From Mesaphorura yosii (Eukaryota; Arthropoda; Collembola; Poduromorpha; Tullbergiidae), in NCBI GenBank assembly GCA_009869945.1, contig WIXG01000184.1, positions 62,001 through 126,000 on the forward strand: 64,000 bases of DNA, given 5' to 3'. Within the stretch, counting starts at the first letter, position 1, and each line of letters opens with the position of its first letter. Position numbers and translations under genes: made by a program. Below the pieces are notes generated by a model, which saw only the letters and a list, made by a program, of their open reading frames with translations, searched no databases and was not told where the DNA came from. Below are positions 9,431 through 24,400 of the stretch, one piece after another.

Positions 9431-12400
9431 TGCAAGCTTGGACGTCGCGTCAGTCATCAAATGCGGCAACTTCTCACAACATACTAATTAGACAGCGCAT
9501 CTCCAGCAAACGTTAACCAACAAGTTACCCGGCTCGGTTCGACCGTCGTAAACGTCGAGAGAGATTTTATTTGTTTGGTCTGCAAATCGTTCAAGTAAAA
9601 TCAGTCAAGCTGGATAGACTACCAGAATACCTTAAAGACACCGTCGACTGGTTTATGGGGTAAGAAATTTTTTATTCTCCGATTGGGTTTCACATCCAGC
9701 ATCGCTAAGAGATGAATCTTTCAGCACATGACGTAAACTCATTTGCATTGCAAATTTTGATTCACCCGATCTGCCGATCCAGCCTGTTCTATATTTAAGC
9801 CTTGCTGTTGCCTCACATTTATAGCAACTGCATAATCGCATTGCGAGGACTCCTAACTCATTAGACTTATTTTACTCTACCAAGCTTGCCATAAATAAGC
9901 ACGTTTCTGCATATACTCTGCCTCAGTCTAGCCTTCAGTTGATCAAGATTGATAGGATCCGAGAAACATGTTCATAGTGTAGCACAAATTCTAATTTAAG
10001 AAGGTGGAAGTGGAAGCAATAAGTCCAGTGAGCTGGCTGGGATGAACACTTTCGAAGAATTACTGCAGACTTTACATAATGCCATCCATCTCGAGTGAAT
10101 TTGATACGTGGGGGCTAAAGAATTCAGTTTCTTTACTAATTTGTGAGTTCAAAATATTTCAACAAGGTTTACAGAAGGATTATCCGTGATTTATGATTTT
10201 TCAAATATTCATAGTATCGATCTTTCTATTTTCACTATGATCCAATATCTAAAAACAAGATGAGCCCTATTTTCTGCTAAAATCAATCATTCGCTTTTTG
10301 TGAAGAGACGAGACTGAAGCTGTACAGTACGGAACACCTGAGAATCAAGTCCGTTTTGCATGCATTAACACTATATTCTCTAACCTAATGAGATTCCTAC
10401 CCACTATTTTGATACTGCATCAGTACATAACTGCCGTATGAGGAATTTCAAGCATAATTTTTAAAATAGCACACAAGTGTCATTCGAAAAGTCGATCCAT
10501 CCAGCCGTGATCGTCGAAGGAATTTCTGTGAGACTTGAGACGTATTGCTCGTAGCATGTCTCTTACGTTTCTCTGCATAGTTATTCCTTTTCCTGTCAAA
10601 TTAAGAAGCATTTTATATTTTTCCGATCGAAAATCAATAGCGAAGGTTGTTCGGTTGTTGTAGCACTTTGACATGGCTTTGATAAAATAATTTTACGTAA
10701 CTATGTATGATGTAGACAATATTCCGCAATTTGTGTAGCTCGTGATGGTAGTGGCATGGTTCACCTTGTTTTCTCCCTTGCAATTTATGCAACTTTGATC
10801 AACTAGGTGTGGGCCCGCACATGTAATTTCGGCTCCTACGTCTAGAGCCTCATTGCCTCATTATGTGAAGTGCAATTTCTGGATCGTACTTGGTAATGAT
10901 GTGCGAATTCCAGGTAGTGATTTTTCATTCATTCACTAATAATAGGCCATACCTTAAGATACCATTCCACTTTATTCTATTCTTTTATTGAATTGATTGA
11001 GGAAAGCAAATTTCCGGAGAGTATAGAAACGATAAACGACTGACAAATTATCTGTTTAATTAATCAAGGTCATGCAAACCCAACACCCACTACAGAACAC
11101 AGAAACATGCAACTGCCTTGTTACACTTGGATTTCGGGCTGCGGGTGAAAATATTTGCTCTTCGACACCTCCGACCAACCCAGAACAGGAAAATTGTTTC
11201 ATTGTGCTGCTTTCGCTTCCAGGCGACCGTGCAAGCATTGACGGCATTACAGTGGTTTCTCGTCGTAGGACAGTCTCCATACATTGTATTAAACAGGAAG
11301 CCATGTACTCACTCGCGTGCTCGAGTCAGTCTTTGAACTGGAAAGGATTTCGAAAAATGTAATTGAATTGATCCGAAGTGCACTTCGTGGAAGTCGATTA
11401 GTTTGTGCGCCTACGTTTCAACATTTCGAAGCTAATATTATACAAAACTGAGCATTCCTCCGAATTCTTCATTTTATAAATTGCTTGCCCTTAAAGCATG
11501 CTAAACACAAAGACAGCGGAAGGATTTCACTCATACTCATACAACTCAGCCTGGCAAAAAGACATATTTGTGAACTTCCACGTAATTGATCTCGGGTTCA
11601 GGCTTTAAATGTCAAATCGTAAAATGATACTTGTTGACTGATATTGCTATTGAGCCATTTTGGTTGAACCAAGCTGGTACTGAGGAATTCAACTGCAAAT
11701 TGCGAGGTTTAATCGGCGTCATGCAATCAACATATGCTTAATCATTGCTGTAAATTTACCTCTCACGAACTGGGGTCATCATCACCGATGTATCCGTTGC
11801 CATTGAGCATGAAAAATTTGATATTTAATAGCGGTAGCAAAGTCTCTTTCTAGTTTTATACCATGATGAGAGCAAGTGAAAGTCAAAAGTCGAGGCTGGT
11901 GAGAGAAGGTGTTGTTGACAGCTCGCTTGGAAGCTTTTTCCTCGCTGGTCCGTCGGAATGGTCCAATACGTTCTGAAGTTGTATCTTCAAAAACAATGTT
12001 TCTCCTTCGGGCTATGGAAGCCACCTGAACCTGATTTCCAGCTGGAGTTGCAAGTTTGGAGTTTACTTGGAAAATGTATTCATTTCCTATTTCCGTCACT
12101 GCCGTGAGTAGCAGGAGGCCATCGCGGAGTATTTACTGAACTTTCCAAAGCCATCGCAGACTCGCGAATTGAAAATCTATTAAGTTCTCATCAGATTATC
12201 CTCTGAGCTCATAAGTTTCCACTGTGTCGAGTGCAGACTCGCAGCAACTTTTGCACCGTCTGAATTCAATTCGACTGACTGAACATGCTTCCAGCTGCAG
12301 GAGCCAACCTTCTGTAATGAGACTCGACTGGACTGAACTGGACATACGATGTTTTTGCTACTAGAAGGTGGAATCAATGCTGCCAATGTAAATATTGACA

Positions 12401-15400
12401 GAAAGGGCAAAGTAAATACGTAAAAACAAATGTGTTTCCTCATTATCGATCTTATGCAGCTTTGCCATTTTGCTAATGTAGAAGGTTAAGGATATGGCAC
12501 AACCATGCACTGACTGGTGAGCTGAAAGCAGTTGCCAATTTGAAAAATTTGTTTTTTATAATTCAGTACGCAATGATGCTGATGCATGCCCGGATCAAGT
12601 GAAATGAGAGCGAAGCTAAAATATTGAAGCATCACGTGTGAGAAGGAGTAGGGAAGGAAATAAAGTTCGTTCCGGTCCGTCTACTACAAGCGTGCTCCAA
12701 AATCTCATAACTGGCGATTGACTTTCTGACCTTTATGCTGACAACTCTCGTTTTCGAGTGGATGGAGAACAAGTGCCTATGGTTTCGTGCTCCTGTTCTC
12801 AAGCGGGTGAGACACTCCGTCCGAGTCCCAATTCGTGCGAATACCACGCCACGGAAGCACATCGTGACTATATAATACTTTTCCGTTTATGCTCCAATTG
12901 AATTGTTTGCTTATTACGAGTCACTTCGTGCAGAAGGAATGAATTGTTAAGTAATACGGCGACAGACCTGTGTGTCATGTCATTGGGAAGGCTTTCACTC
13001 CAACTTCCTCACCTATTTATTAAATATTCGTATTCGGGTATTTGCATTCTAGCTAGTGCCTGAATAGTCAGGGCTGACGCTGACAAGTATTGATCCACTC
13101 TCCTCTACCAGTCTGTCTCAGGCAGCCGCTAATGGCTACTGAGAGCTGATGTCGAAAATCAGATGGGTATCTTTTGATGAAGGATAAAAGACAAAATGAA
13201 GTTTCACAGTGAGCGGCGCTCATAGAGCTTAGCTAAGAGATAAGTAATCACTTCGAACTCCCGCTTTTATTACCTTTGATATACCTCCATGAAGGCACTG
13301 TACTCTTTCTTGACTCTGACGTGCCACCATGGCATCGCTATTTTTCTTGACTCTATATCAGCTCTTTTCTTTCGAGATTCTTCCAGAAGGCCTTAAGCTG
13401 TCTGACAGTAATAGTTGGCCTTTTTGCCATCATCAACGTGACCATAAGCTGAACTTCGGAGAATCGCAACCACGACTCCAATTCTGAACTTTCCCCACAT
13501 TCGTGTTACAATTGAGCTGTTAGAAACAATCACGAAATCTTTCATAATTCAGTTCTAACTTGCTTGTACGCTGAGAGAATCGCATCAAAGCTTCATCACA
13601 AGACATGGTTCCGCGTTCCACTGCGCAGGAGGCGCGTGTAAAAGTAATTTTCTGTGATGAACCGTCTCTTCCATGCAAGCCCAAGTTAATAGCGTATTTT
13701 TCACTTGCATCTGTGAAATTAATAATTCACAATTATCAGATGTGGGTTGAGCATTGAGCATTCTGCCTTCCTTTAATTTTCCAGTAGAAAAAGCAGTGTC
13801 AATGCATCTGCCAAGAATTTTCAAAGGTCTGCGAAATCTTATCTTTTATCTGGAGCCAGCAGATTTTCTTTAACGACTCAATTTGCACCAGAATTGCAAG
13901 TGGTAGTGGTGATTAACTCTTATCCACAAATTTATGTGCATGAACTTTCACCTGGACTGCGCTTATGAAAAACTCTGAACACATTTTGACTTGAAGGATC
14001 AAGTGATGAATTAATCAGAGTTCTCGCACGAAAATTCTGAGTAAAGCTTTAGAAGGCAATATACTATAAAATCATACAACGCACTACAGGCATTCGGATT
14101 TGTTGCAGACAGTATCGTCGAATGCATTGCAATGGTGCATGTAATTGTTAATTTGCGTGGCTCCTGTAATTGGAAAACGGAGTTGTTTAATATATTCATT
14201 TGATTTGATCTAGAAGTATTGTGTTCTAGGACATGGAACTGTTTGAATAGCTTTTTGTCACGCCATGCACCATAGGTGTAACAGTTTATGAGGAATAATG
14301 GCCACAACAAGGCACACAGTCAACAACCTTTATTTTTATGGCCACACTTAATTCAGTCACTGCGGTGTTTAGAATTATTCCAAATATAAACAATGTAACA
14401 ACATTTCACAGCTTTCAAGCATACACGTACTGTCAAGTTTCGGAATGGAGAAAAACGCCAGAAATATAAAATTGTCGTGTGAATATTTTGTGTCATTTTG
14501 ATAGCTTACTTTATCGATTTACTGGATACATGCTAGCTGTAAGACAGATAAGGAGTCCTTGTCAATGGTGCGGCATTTCAGACACAAGATTTGGCTCTCC
14601 ATCGCTTAATAGTGAAATGTCTCACTTCGTACTAGCATCGCAATTCGTGGATATAATTTCTTGCAAAACGTGCAGTTCAAAGCAAAATCAAAGTTTGACA
14701 ATTGAATTGCTGCAACAGAACATGAAGCACGTACGACATTACATCTCGTACTACTCTCGTGACTACGACATATGACACATGGCAAATGCATCCACCTCGA
14801 TCGGGCAAAAAATGTAGGCGAGTTTACTGAGTGAAGGTCGTCCAGTGCAAATAAAACTAATTGACTTATAAATGCATTTTGATGAAAATGAATTGGCTGA
14901 CAAAAAGACCATTTTGGTAATTCAATCTTGTCGTACGTGCCATAACTTGTAACTAGCACACTCTGCTTGCACTTCCATCGCGTGGATCGAATGCCTATGA
15001 GATCACTGCATCGAGCCAGTGCTATCCAGACTCATAAATAGAATCCTAATCAAAGTCCAATTGCATGCACGAAGAGAAGTAGCGCCTAGGATAACTTAAT
15101 CTGATCGGACTGCGTTCGACGGGAATTGGAAAGGTGGCACGAAAGTTGAATATGGTTTTTCTCAACTAAGAAGAGTCAGCTGCTATGCTTGCTGAAGCCT
15201 TGTGGTAGTATTGGCAAGTCTTGATTTTGCAAAACATCTGAGTAAGAAACGCGAGAGCAAAGCGAATGCGAATGTGGTTTGCAGATTATTCATTTGTAGT
15301 GGTAATAAGATACGTTTGCGTTTTGGCATGCACACGCTGAATACGAGCATGATGAGAATCTGTCTCTCGCTGTTCAAAGCACGGTATCCACGCTGTAATC

Positions 15401-18400
15401 AAGTACCTTAAGCCAGAATGGGCTTTGTGTTGGTTGTTTCACGTTGAGTTGAAATGCAAGTTGTTGTGCTGTGAGCACAGCCTTAATATATTTTTCATAG
15501 ACAGACGTGATACTGCTAATACTACAAACTTCAAAGTCAAAGTTTAGTTGTGCAGTTTGTGTCGGTGGTTTTTTCTTACTTGAGCCTTGCACACTGGCCA
15601 TTTGTGTTTTGTTAGTCTCTTGGGGTGTACACACAGCTGCACGACCGTGTTTCAAAGCGTGTTTTAAGAATTTAAGGACACCGCACGATTTAACTGAAGC
15701 CACGTTAAACTGAATTTATTAATTTATTTATTAACTCCGTGCTTGTGCTCTCATCATAAGCGGTTTTTAACCTGCGACTCCTGACTCTTCCTTTGTAAGA
15801 CTTTAATCAACAAGAGCTATTCCGAGGATTAGTGCACGGCACAAGAAAACTCACAAAGTGTCTCATTTTTCTCCTCCGCGGTTGCAGCTTGAGGCGTGTG
15901 ACTCTCAACTCGAGACAAGGTGCATTCGAGAACGGTCCTTTCCTCTTTGGTAACAGTAAACGCTACCACTCCATAATAATAATTTTTGAGAATTCTCATC
16001 AACCTCAGCCGAAAGTAAACAATCAAGTTTAGCTTGTGTAAACATTGACATCAAGTAACCGAGAAGAGATTTATTGATCCAGAAAGGCTTACAACCTCTT
16101 CTCTCGTCTTGGGTGAATATCTCAAGTTTTAATTTGCTAACATAACATTCTCCATTCATTCGCCGAGAATATTGACCTGGGCCACCACCGCGTAATATTT
16201 TGGAACAATACCTTTTGTGCATACAAATTATCAATGACAACATTTGAATGAAGAACACTGAAACCTCGCCCGCAACCTCAGAATTCCATTATCTTGCAAT
16301 CAATGAAGTATTTTGACTTGAACAGAATGTTTGTCATCAATTTGGTTTGGTGAGTAATTGAGCAATTTCAATTTCTTCGCTTTCACTGAGATTTGCGCAT
16401 TCGATGCGCGCAATCAAATTTAGCAGAAAGTTGCTTCCTCCTGCATCTAAACAAATGCAGATGGTAATATGCCTCTTGGTATGCACTCCGCTAGAGTTCC
16501 ATGAAATAACAAAGAGGGTCAACTAACTCTTGAACCTGAATATGTAATCGTGTTAAAAGGCGAGTGAATCATTAAGCACCTGAAAGATTTATTTCCAAGA
16601 CGCTAATTACTCTGTAGTGCACTTGTAATAAGAAGGAAAATAAAAGATAATTTGAAACGGCACACGCTAATTTTAGCACAAAATACGGAATGACACTTAC
16701 CTTATAACTACGTATTTGATGAATTGATTTGGTATGTAACGAATTTCGCAAGAAGTGAGCTTCATTGAGTAGTGGACTCTGAGATTTCATATCATCATCA
16801 CGTATTCGCACATCACCTAGCTACTGGCTATTTTTGCATCAAGACAGTCTATTTTGAGAACCAAAGTAAACAGAGGCGAATGACCAGGTTCCGTTAAACT
16901 GGTTTGTTTTTGACCGGTGCGGTGACTCTTGATTTCGTGTCTTACTTTCATCCTTCAACCTCGCAGCGCAGATGTAATTAAAGGATGTACTCGAGAAAGT
17001 CAAATAGCGCCTGCATCATCCCACCAATAACGACTCATCTCAATCCGACTTTATGGCTTCATGTCTTCATTTTATCGCATCCACGTGCAAGGTTAAGCTG
17101 GCCATATTGTCAAAGGTGTTAAACATCTTACGACTTCAATTTACTGTCAGACATTAGTACCGATGTAAAATGCATGCGAATGAATGCATGACCATTAAAT
17201 TGATCATTTCCACCTTGACGTCAACGAATAAAGGAGTCTCATACCACAATATTTTTATTGAGGAATAAGCCTAAATGCAGGTTTTTATACTTTTGCTGTA
17301 AAATATTAACTGCTGGCATAAAATATGATCTGCCTTTGGTTTTTGCCGTGCCTGACAACGAGTCCTTTTCGTATTCATATTCATTCGTATTATAATTGTC
17401 AGTCAAAAGGCTAAGGAAGACGATTGACGGTTGCTTTTAGGGATTAATACGAGAAAGATTTATGTCGTCCATTCCTATTACAGAGCGAAATAAATGAAGA
17501 TAAAAAGGGTTGAGGATGCATCATTTATTTGTTCAGTTTGCTCTAAGAAAGTAAAAAAGAATTTAGCATTTTATCTCTCACGATTTACGAAATACTTTTC
17601 ATGTGCAGATGAATTTTTTAGAGTCAAGTTTATTACGACTTTTGCAAAATAATAACGACCAAACTGCGCTGCAAAGTGCTGCAAAAACACCCAACGGACA
17701 AGCGACAAGTTTTTACGAGTCTCTTCGCTCGGCGTATTATCTTCTTCATCACCTCTCGTTAGTCTGTCTGCATTGCTTCACCATTTCGCCATCGCGTTTG
17801 CCGGTTTTACAACTTGCACTTCCACACTTTACCTTTCTTTTTTTCTCTGCCCTCCTTCGTTTTGAACTTGGCAAACGAATTTTACGAACAAAAGCAATGC
17901 GCGTTCTTCATTTAGGTTCTTTTTTCTTTTAATACTATTTTTATATTCAGAACATCAGATTACGAGGAGGATCTTCTACTGACTGCGGTCCTAAATATTT
18001 TTTGCAACTTTTATTGTTCTTTTTTGCGCTGCTTGTTTTAGTCGAGCTTGAACGACTTACTGGCTTCTTTTTATGGAAGAATGGATAAAATACAATTCAT
18101 TTTCGCACGAGTCATTGTGGCAGTGACGCAGCTTCATCTCGTAACCACAATTAATAGCTGAATAACAATTGGAATCTAATTTCCATTGTAATGGGAAAGG
18201 AGCGGATTAATCCAGCTCATTACGAGCATCTCGCTTTTAGTCTGCGACGATCCGATATTAACTCTTGCAACTCTTTAGGCAGAGGCCTCTTGCAACATGA
18301 GATTACGAAAAGTGAGACAAAGATATCTGACAGTTCCAGGTTGATTTTGGCCTGAATACGTTTTCGGGATTCCTTATTTCGGTGTTCCATGTCTATTTTT

Positions 18401-21400
18401 ACATTTGTTCTACTAATTAGATTTAAATTACAAGTTGACGTCAGTAGACATGGCCCGTACTGGCACTGGCAGTGAGTGCACTTTTTCCTTTTGTTTTTAA
18501 TTGACAGCGCGAAAGTTGTTACTCATCTCATCTCTTCTATCTATCCTATCCAACTTTATTTTCAAGTTCTTAGAACTTCAGGTCTACCAGCTACTTCAGA
18601 ATTCGAGCCGTGCTTCGCTTTTCATTTCCACGCGATGCCCTACATTCGAGACCGCGAACATGCACGGGAATAATATTACACACGAGGCAGCAAGAGACAG
18701 GAAAAGTGGTTAGGCCTTAATAAATAATTTTGCAAAGCAATGGCCAATGGCATAGAATAAGAGTACTAACGTGAAATCGGCGCAAAATAGATTATGCTGT
18801 GAGGAGATTCGGTATGGCTCGATAGGTCGAATAATGTACTTAAATCTTCATCGTTTGTTCTGTGAATAACGGCTTGACTTGGATCGGCAAATGCATATTG
18901 CATGGAACGAATTATACATGCCTAGTGCTTGAAGACATGGACAGGGATTTCGCATTAGGGCATTAGGCTCAATTAACTACACTCATTCATGGAGTGGCCA
19001 CCCTTCGGACTCAGATTAGATCAAAGATATACTCGTTTTTACTGCATCGAATGTAATCCCGCTCGAACAGGACAGGTGTAAAATGCACGGGGTGCTCCTC
19101 TGGACACGGACGGGTATTTTTATCATTGCCCGAATCTTGGACAGAAGGGTTGCACGATACCTTGAACAATGAGTTTGCATTTTGTAGACACAATGGATTG
19201 ACACCTTGCGAATTTTGCGGATCTGAGAATAGAATCCCCTCCGTTTTCTGTATAAGTCGTTGACTAGAAACACCAGGCTTGCCAGATGTTCCCTTTTGCG
19301 AATTCATTTTTTGCGGCATTTACATACAATTTTAATGCGAATATTTTTTAACTAAGCCCATTACTTGTTACGAAATATGAGAGAAATACAGTTGTCCTCT
19401 GACAACTAGGACCTGAGCAGATGAAAGGAAGCGAGGAAATGTTATTCGTTCGCTAGAGAGTACGTTACAGAGGTGTCATTTGCGTGGACAATTGAGTTGG
19501 AAACATCAAAACAGAATTATTGAATAGTGTTGCAGCATGTCACAAATGTGACAGGATTAGTTTGAATGATTCAAAATGATGTTAACCGCCAACATTAAAG
19601 TGGCGGTGTTTGTATGATGGACGCAAGTCCCAAACGAAATCAGCATTCAGAATAGGTGAATGGTACATGTGATGCGAGAACAGAAGGCACCGACGATTCG
19701 ATCCACATGAAATTTTTTTGCCTTTGTCAAACCATCTTCTTGAGAATGATAATCGGCATAATGCGAGGAATTATTTTACAGTTACATTACGATACGTCCT
19801 TCGGCATTCATTCTTCCACCATTTCATGATACAGTAATTGAGTTACGTGATGAGATGAATGGCGCGATGTGGTCTCTGAAATTCGGAATCTGCAAACTTT
19901 ATTTTTAGTGAGGAATTGGAAACGCCAAGCAAAGTGAGTGACTGACGTGACTGCGGTTTCTTACACTCAAGCCTTTCCTTTCCTGTCTTACCACTCGTGT
20001 TCCTCTGTTCGCAATATAATGGAATTAGGGAAGAATGTTGGCAAAGTCATTTACGAGCTCACGCCGTGTCTGCTGCGATCCGAGAGGGGTAGAATTTTGC
20101 ACAAGTTTGAAATCAGGCTTAAAGCGTAGTGATGGTCTGCATCAACAGGAATGTGTGTGAATTAGACCACAAGCATTTATTTATAGATTGCAGCGTACAA
20201 TTAAGCATTGTTACATCATTCCCGCCTTCAAAGAAAAATTAGGACAATTTATCACGTTGGCCATTTCTGTTGCGACGCGTTCGCTAAATCATGTGTAAAT
20301 CGCATCCCGTGGCTCGTCACCTAAATTAAGCATGAATCATGCCGCTTGCTGCAATTTGTACGATTATTTTACCATGAATGGAATTGTCTCTCATCAGCTT
20401 GAATTCAGCGTGAGACATGCGTGCGGGGGCAGAGAAAGTGAATTTTTTGTTATCTTTTTGAAGCCATGAAGAGCGAGTGACTCGAGATTTCGAGGGAAAC
20501 ATGTGGACGTGAATTGTTCGTCTGGTACGTGCTGCTAATAAGACACGAGCATTAGTGCGAGATTAGCACGAATGGATTCGAGTCGAACGCAACTTGAGCG
20601 TGAGCAGAACAGTGTTTATGTAACGCGAGAAGAATGAGCATTACAATATGGCCTTATCTTTGGTAATTTATCCCAAGAACGCATGTTAACACAACAATGC
20701 ATGCGACTATGACTGCGACTGCTAATGGTATCGACATAGAATGGACGAGATTGTATCTCGAGCCGAGTGCTACTGCTACACTTCATTTCATTGTGTATTG
20801 TAAATGGTGCTGCATTTGTTGCGGTATTTAATATTGTGGCCATTATTGCTGCAGAACAATAAATTCCGAACAGAGCAAATGGTAACTTTCTGTAATTGAG
20901 CATGTATTCTATTTTCAACAAGATTCATGTCTTGCATTCATTAATTCACGTACAAGGCAGTTACGCGGTGCAATGTAATTATGTTGGAACTTGAGAGTGC
21001 GCTTGCACCATAATTTAATCAGAAGCCTGACAGCTGATAGAGATCAAGATGAAGTAATGTCACGCATGCATTTTGCAGGAGTGCAATTTAGTGCGTAACA
21101 TTCCCTCTTGTTTTGGTATCAACAACGTGCAATTAAAATTATGATTCATGAGGCCTGTTTATTACCATAATCTGTCAGTGCCAGTGCCTCGTTGCACTGA
21201 AGCATGCTGAGGGCGATACATCTTCCTCCCACGACTGTGAATGAAATAATTTCTGTAATCACCTTCGCTTGTTCCACCTTCCTGGATATAAAGTTGGTAA
21301 TATTGTGTTTTGTCCTCCCATTAGTGTCAATGTCGCTTGCACTTGAAATGCCATGCTTGAATAAATACGAATTTGTCGAAAATTAGCGTTATCCTTTAAC

Positions 21401-24400
21401 TGCACGATTTGCGGTGGTGCAAGATGAAGTTGGTCAAAAGTACTTAGCATTGAGTTCCATGCATTGTCGTAGAAGTTTGTTATCCGGACAGCCATGCCGT
21501 ATGATAATTATAAACATTCCATGGCAAGTATTACTCACTGACCATCTGAGTACACAAGACACACTTCAAGGAAATATCTCGCGGTAGTCGCGGTTTGTGT
21601 ACCTTCTTTTCTGTGATCGAAATATTTCTTATTTTCATGTACTTTTGTAATTACGCGTAAACTTAATTAACCTTAACACGATTTTAATGAAAGTGGGGAG
21701 GGAATTTTTAATAATTTGTTCAATAGCCTTGCGATAGCGACGAATGTGAACTGCGAACGAGTCAGCTCATATTTATCTAGGTGGTTTGCGGTTTCTTTCG
21801 ACTAGCTGTTTTCTAATGAACTGCGTTATTCAAGTCGCCTTCATTGCTTATTAGCCTGTATAAGAGCTCTTATGGCTTTTGGATATGGCGTAGTACCAGC
21901 CGCAGATAGTCAAGATGTACGATGTAAATTTATTCAGGTCTTAATGGTTTTGCCAAATTAGTTGAATAAAAATAAATTGGAATTTTTGGTTAGATATATT
22001 ATCAAGGAAATCGAATTCAATTCAGACTGGTAAAAAATACAGCAGGGCAAAACTCATTGCGTTTGTGAATGTATGAAATTGGACCGAAGGAGCGGTTCAC
22101 CAACAAATGCGAATCACCGAAGGCGCTTTAGTCTCTCAAACAACAACCATAAATACTTCTGTTGTGATTGCGATTGTCGTGGTCATTCAGAGACAAAGGA
22201 CGCGTTGAGTCGGTCTCAAAAAGCGACTTGGGCAATTGACTGTGTGCAGTTGCATTATAGTTGCGTCTTTTCTTTCAGACACCGACAAAATTGAGCTGTA
22301 GCATACTTGTTATTGCGTCAAATGATGAATGAAATAGATGTGATAATACACCGTCGTTACAATTTGTTTCACTCTTTAAACTGAAAGTATCTTTGGTCTG
22401 TGGGATTCCTTTACTACATTATGGTTCATATGTCTTATTAAATTGCCGTGTCGACGACATACTCGCAATTAATTGATAAGTTTTTTGCGACTGAGCTCGC
22501 GATGAGTTATGTGGTTTGCATTTGGTACGGGTCAGAACTGAATTCTTGCCAAACGAGCGATTTTTGAACTAGTCCACGTGAGACTCAATGTTACTTTTAA
22601 AATTGAATTTTAAATGGAAATTTTATGGTCATTTCCCCGATGTCTCGTAATTTATTGCGTCGGGAGGTGCCACTTAGCCAGAGTCTTAGAACAAGTAATA
22701 AAAAACGGTGTGAAATTAGATTAACTGGCTTAAGTGTTTATTACCAAAGATGCCTGCTACAATTTTATTGCTTGAAACTGGTGCGCGGCGATATGTAAGC
22801 GATAATGCAAACACGAGAATCCTTTTTCAAGAAAGTGCTGCTGCGATGTGCTTCCCAATTTTATGGATTAGATAATTCATCACATCCACAGAGTGCAAGC
22901 AGTTGGAATCTGACTGAGTTGAGCAACGGGCAGACAAGGATGAAAAGACGAAGAAGTTGCGTTACGACATAAAATTTGTATTTGGCAAGGCTAGCCTGTT
23001 CTCCGTTCGTTCCGCTAAAATTGGATGAATGAAGCAAGAAGAAACTGAAGGATTGGCATTTATGAAGAGCGAACTGTCACATTCTTTGCAACATAATTTA
23101 TAAAACTCGTTCGTAATATTCTATCTGTCAACTGTTGAATCACGCCTTGCAATGTGCTGTATCCGCTTGCGGGACCGTGCGAAGTAAGTTGTGGCTGTGG
23201 CTCCGTGCTTCCCAGACGTGTTTGGAAGAGGTTGACTGAATTATAATTAGTTTTGAATGCGCACGAGTAGTCCAAGCCTGGAGTAACGTCATTTATCCTG
23301 CAAGAAATAAGTTGCAAATATTTTATTTGGTACATGAGGCATCGTATTTGGCACAAATTCTGCAAACGCCGTCGTCTGTCGTCTCACCCTGCTACTGAGA
23401 CGACAGTGCTCGAGCAATCGAATTGCAAAAATAACGCTAGTCTGACCTATGATCTTTCTCTTTTTGCGAAGTGCATATTACATTTCTCAGCGAAGGTAAA
23501 CATGGTGTTATTGTTGGCTCTCGTTTTCTTGCTCGATTGAGGTTTTCCATTAACCGTCTCTCTCGTATCACAGCCTGCTGCACTACAGAAATGTGATTTA
23601 ACCTCGACATCAAAAATATTGTCAGCAGGTTCCTTCATTTCTTTCTACTGAGAATATTTAATTAACTTTTTCTTCTCTCTGCGTCTGCTGAAAAATGTGG
23701 AACAACAGCCAACTGACGGCGAGCTGTTGAAGTGGAAGAAGAGCTAAGACGCAGAGTCGAATCGTGCGGAGCGACTTTCTTGAAATTGTGCGAATCAAAA
23801 TATGCGATAAGATCTGTCGTAACAAAACCGAGCACTGTAAATTATTATGGCCCACTCACGACATATACTAAATTTGACAATAATATGGCAGTTTTTACGT
23901 TGTACTGCGTTGTTGATTCATATCTTTACAAACACCAAGCCCATCATCTGATACTGGACTTGTCTGTTCACTCTCATTGCAGTTTTTCGATTCATTGAAT
24001 ATTGTATGCGACAGCCACAAGCGACAGCGGATTTACATTTCATATTAAAATGGCACGATTGATTCTGGACAGTAGGTCAACAACGTTTGTGCCGTTGTAA
24101 ATAGCGGCAATCATATACCGTCGCTACGCTTACTTGTGACTGTGACTTGTTTCAGCAGGGAGTTGAGCAGGTCTTCAATGTCATAAAATGTAGCAGTTGA
24201 TTATTCAGTGCACCTGCGCACTGCAAATGCGTGTCGTCTTGACATGAATTATTGCACTAATCAAAAAGGCAAGTACTACTTGTATCGTAATTGTAATTGG
24301 ATCCGGTGCTGCCAGCTGCTCGTCTTGCGAGTGGATTTTGAATCAAGTTTTATTTGCAATAATTGCTAGTTCTCCTCTCTCACGTACGTCTCACAACAGT

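Noticed and set aside
9530..9545. GGTTCGACC resembling a tRNA B box
   Set aside because: No A box or acceptor and anticodon stems at suitable distances.
22322..22384. ATGATGA and CTGA 52 bases apart on the plus strand
   Set aside because: No terminal stem and no recognisable rRNA complementarity, unlike the element at 5128-5187.
23576..23585. TATCACAGCC, the first ten bases of the miR-2/miR-13 family
   Set aside because: No matching 5' arm upstream, so no precursor hairpin; probably chance.
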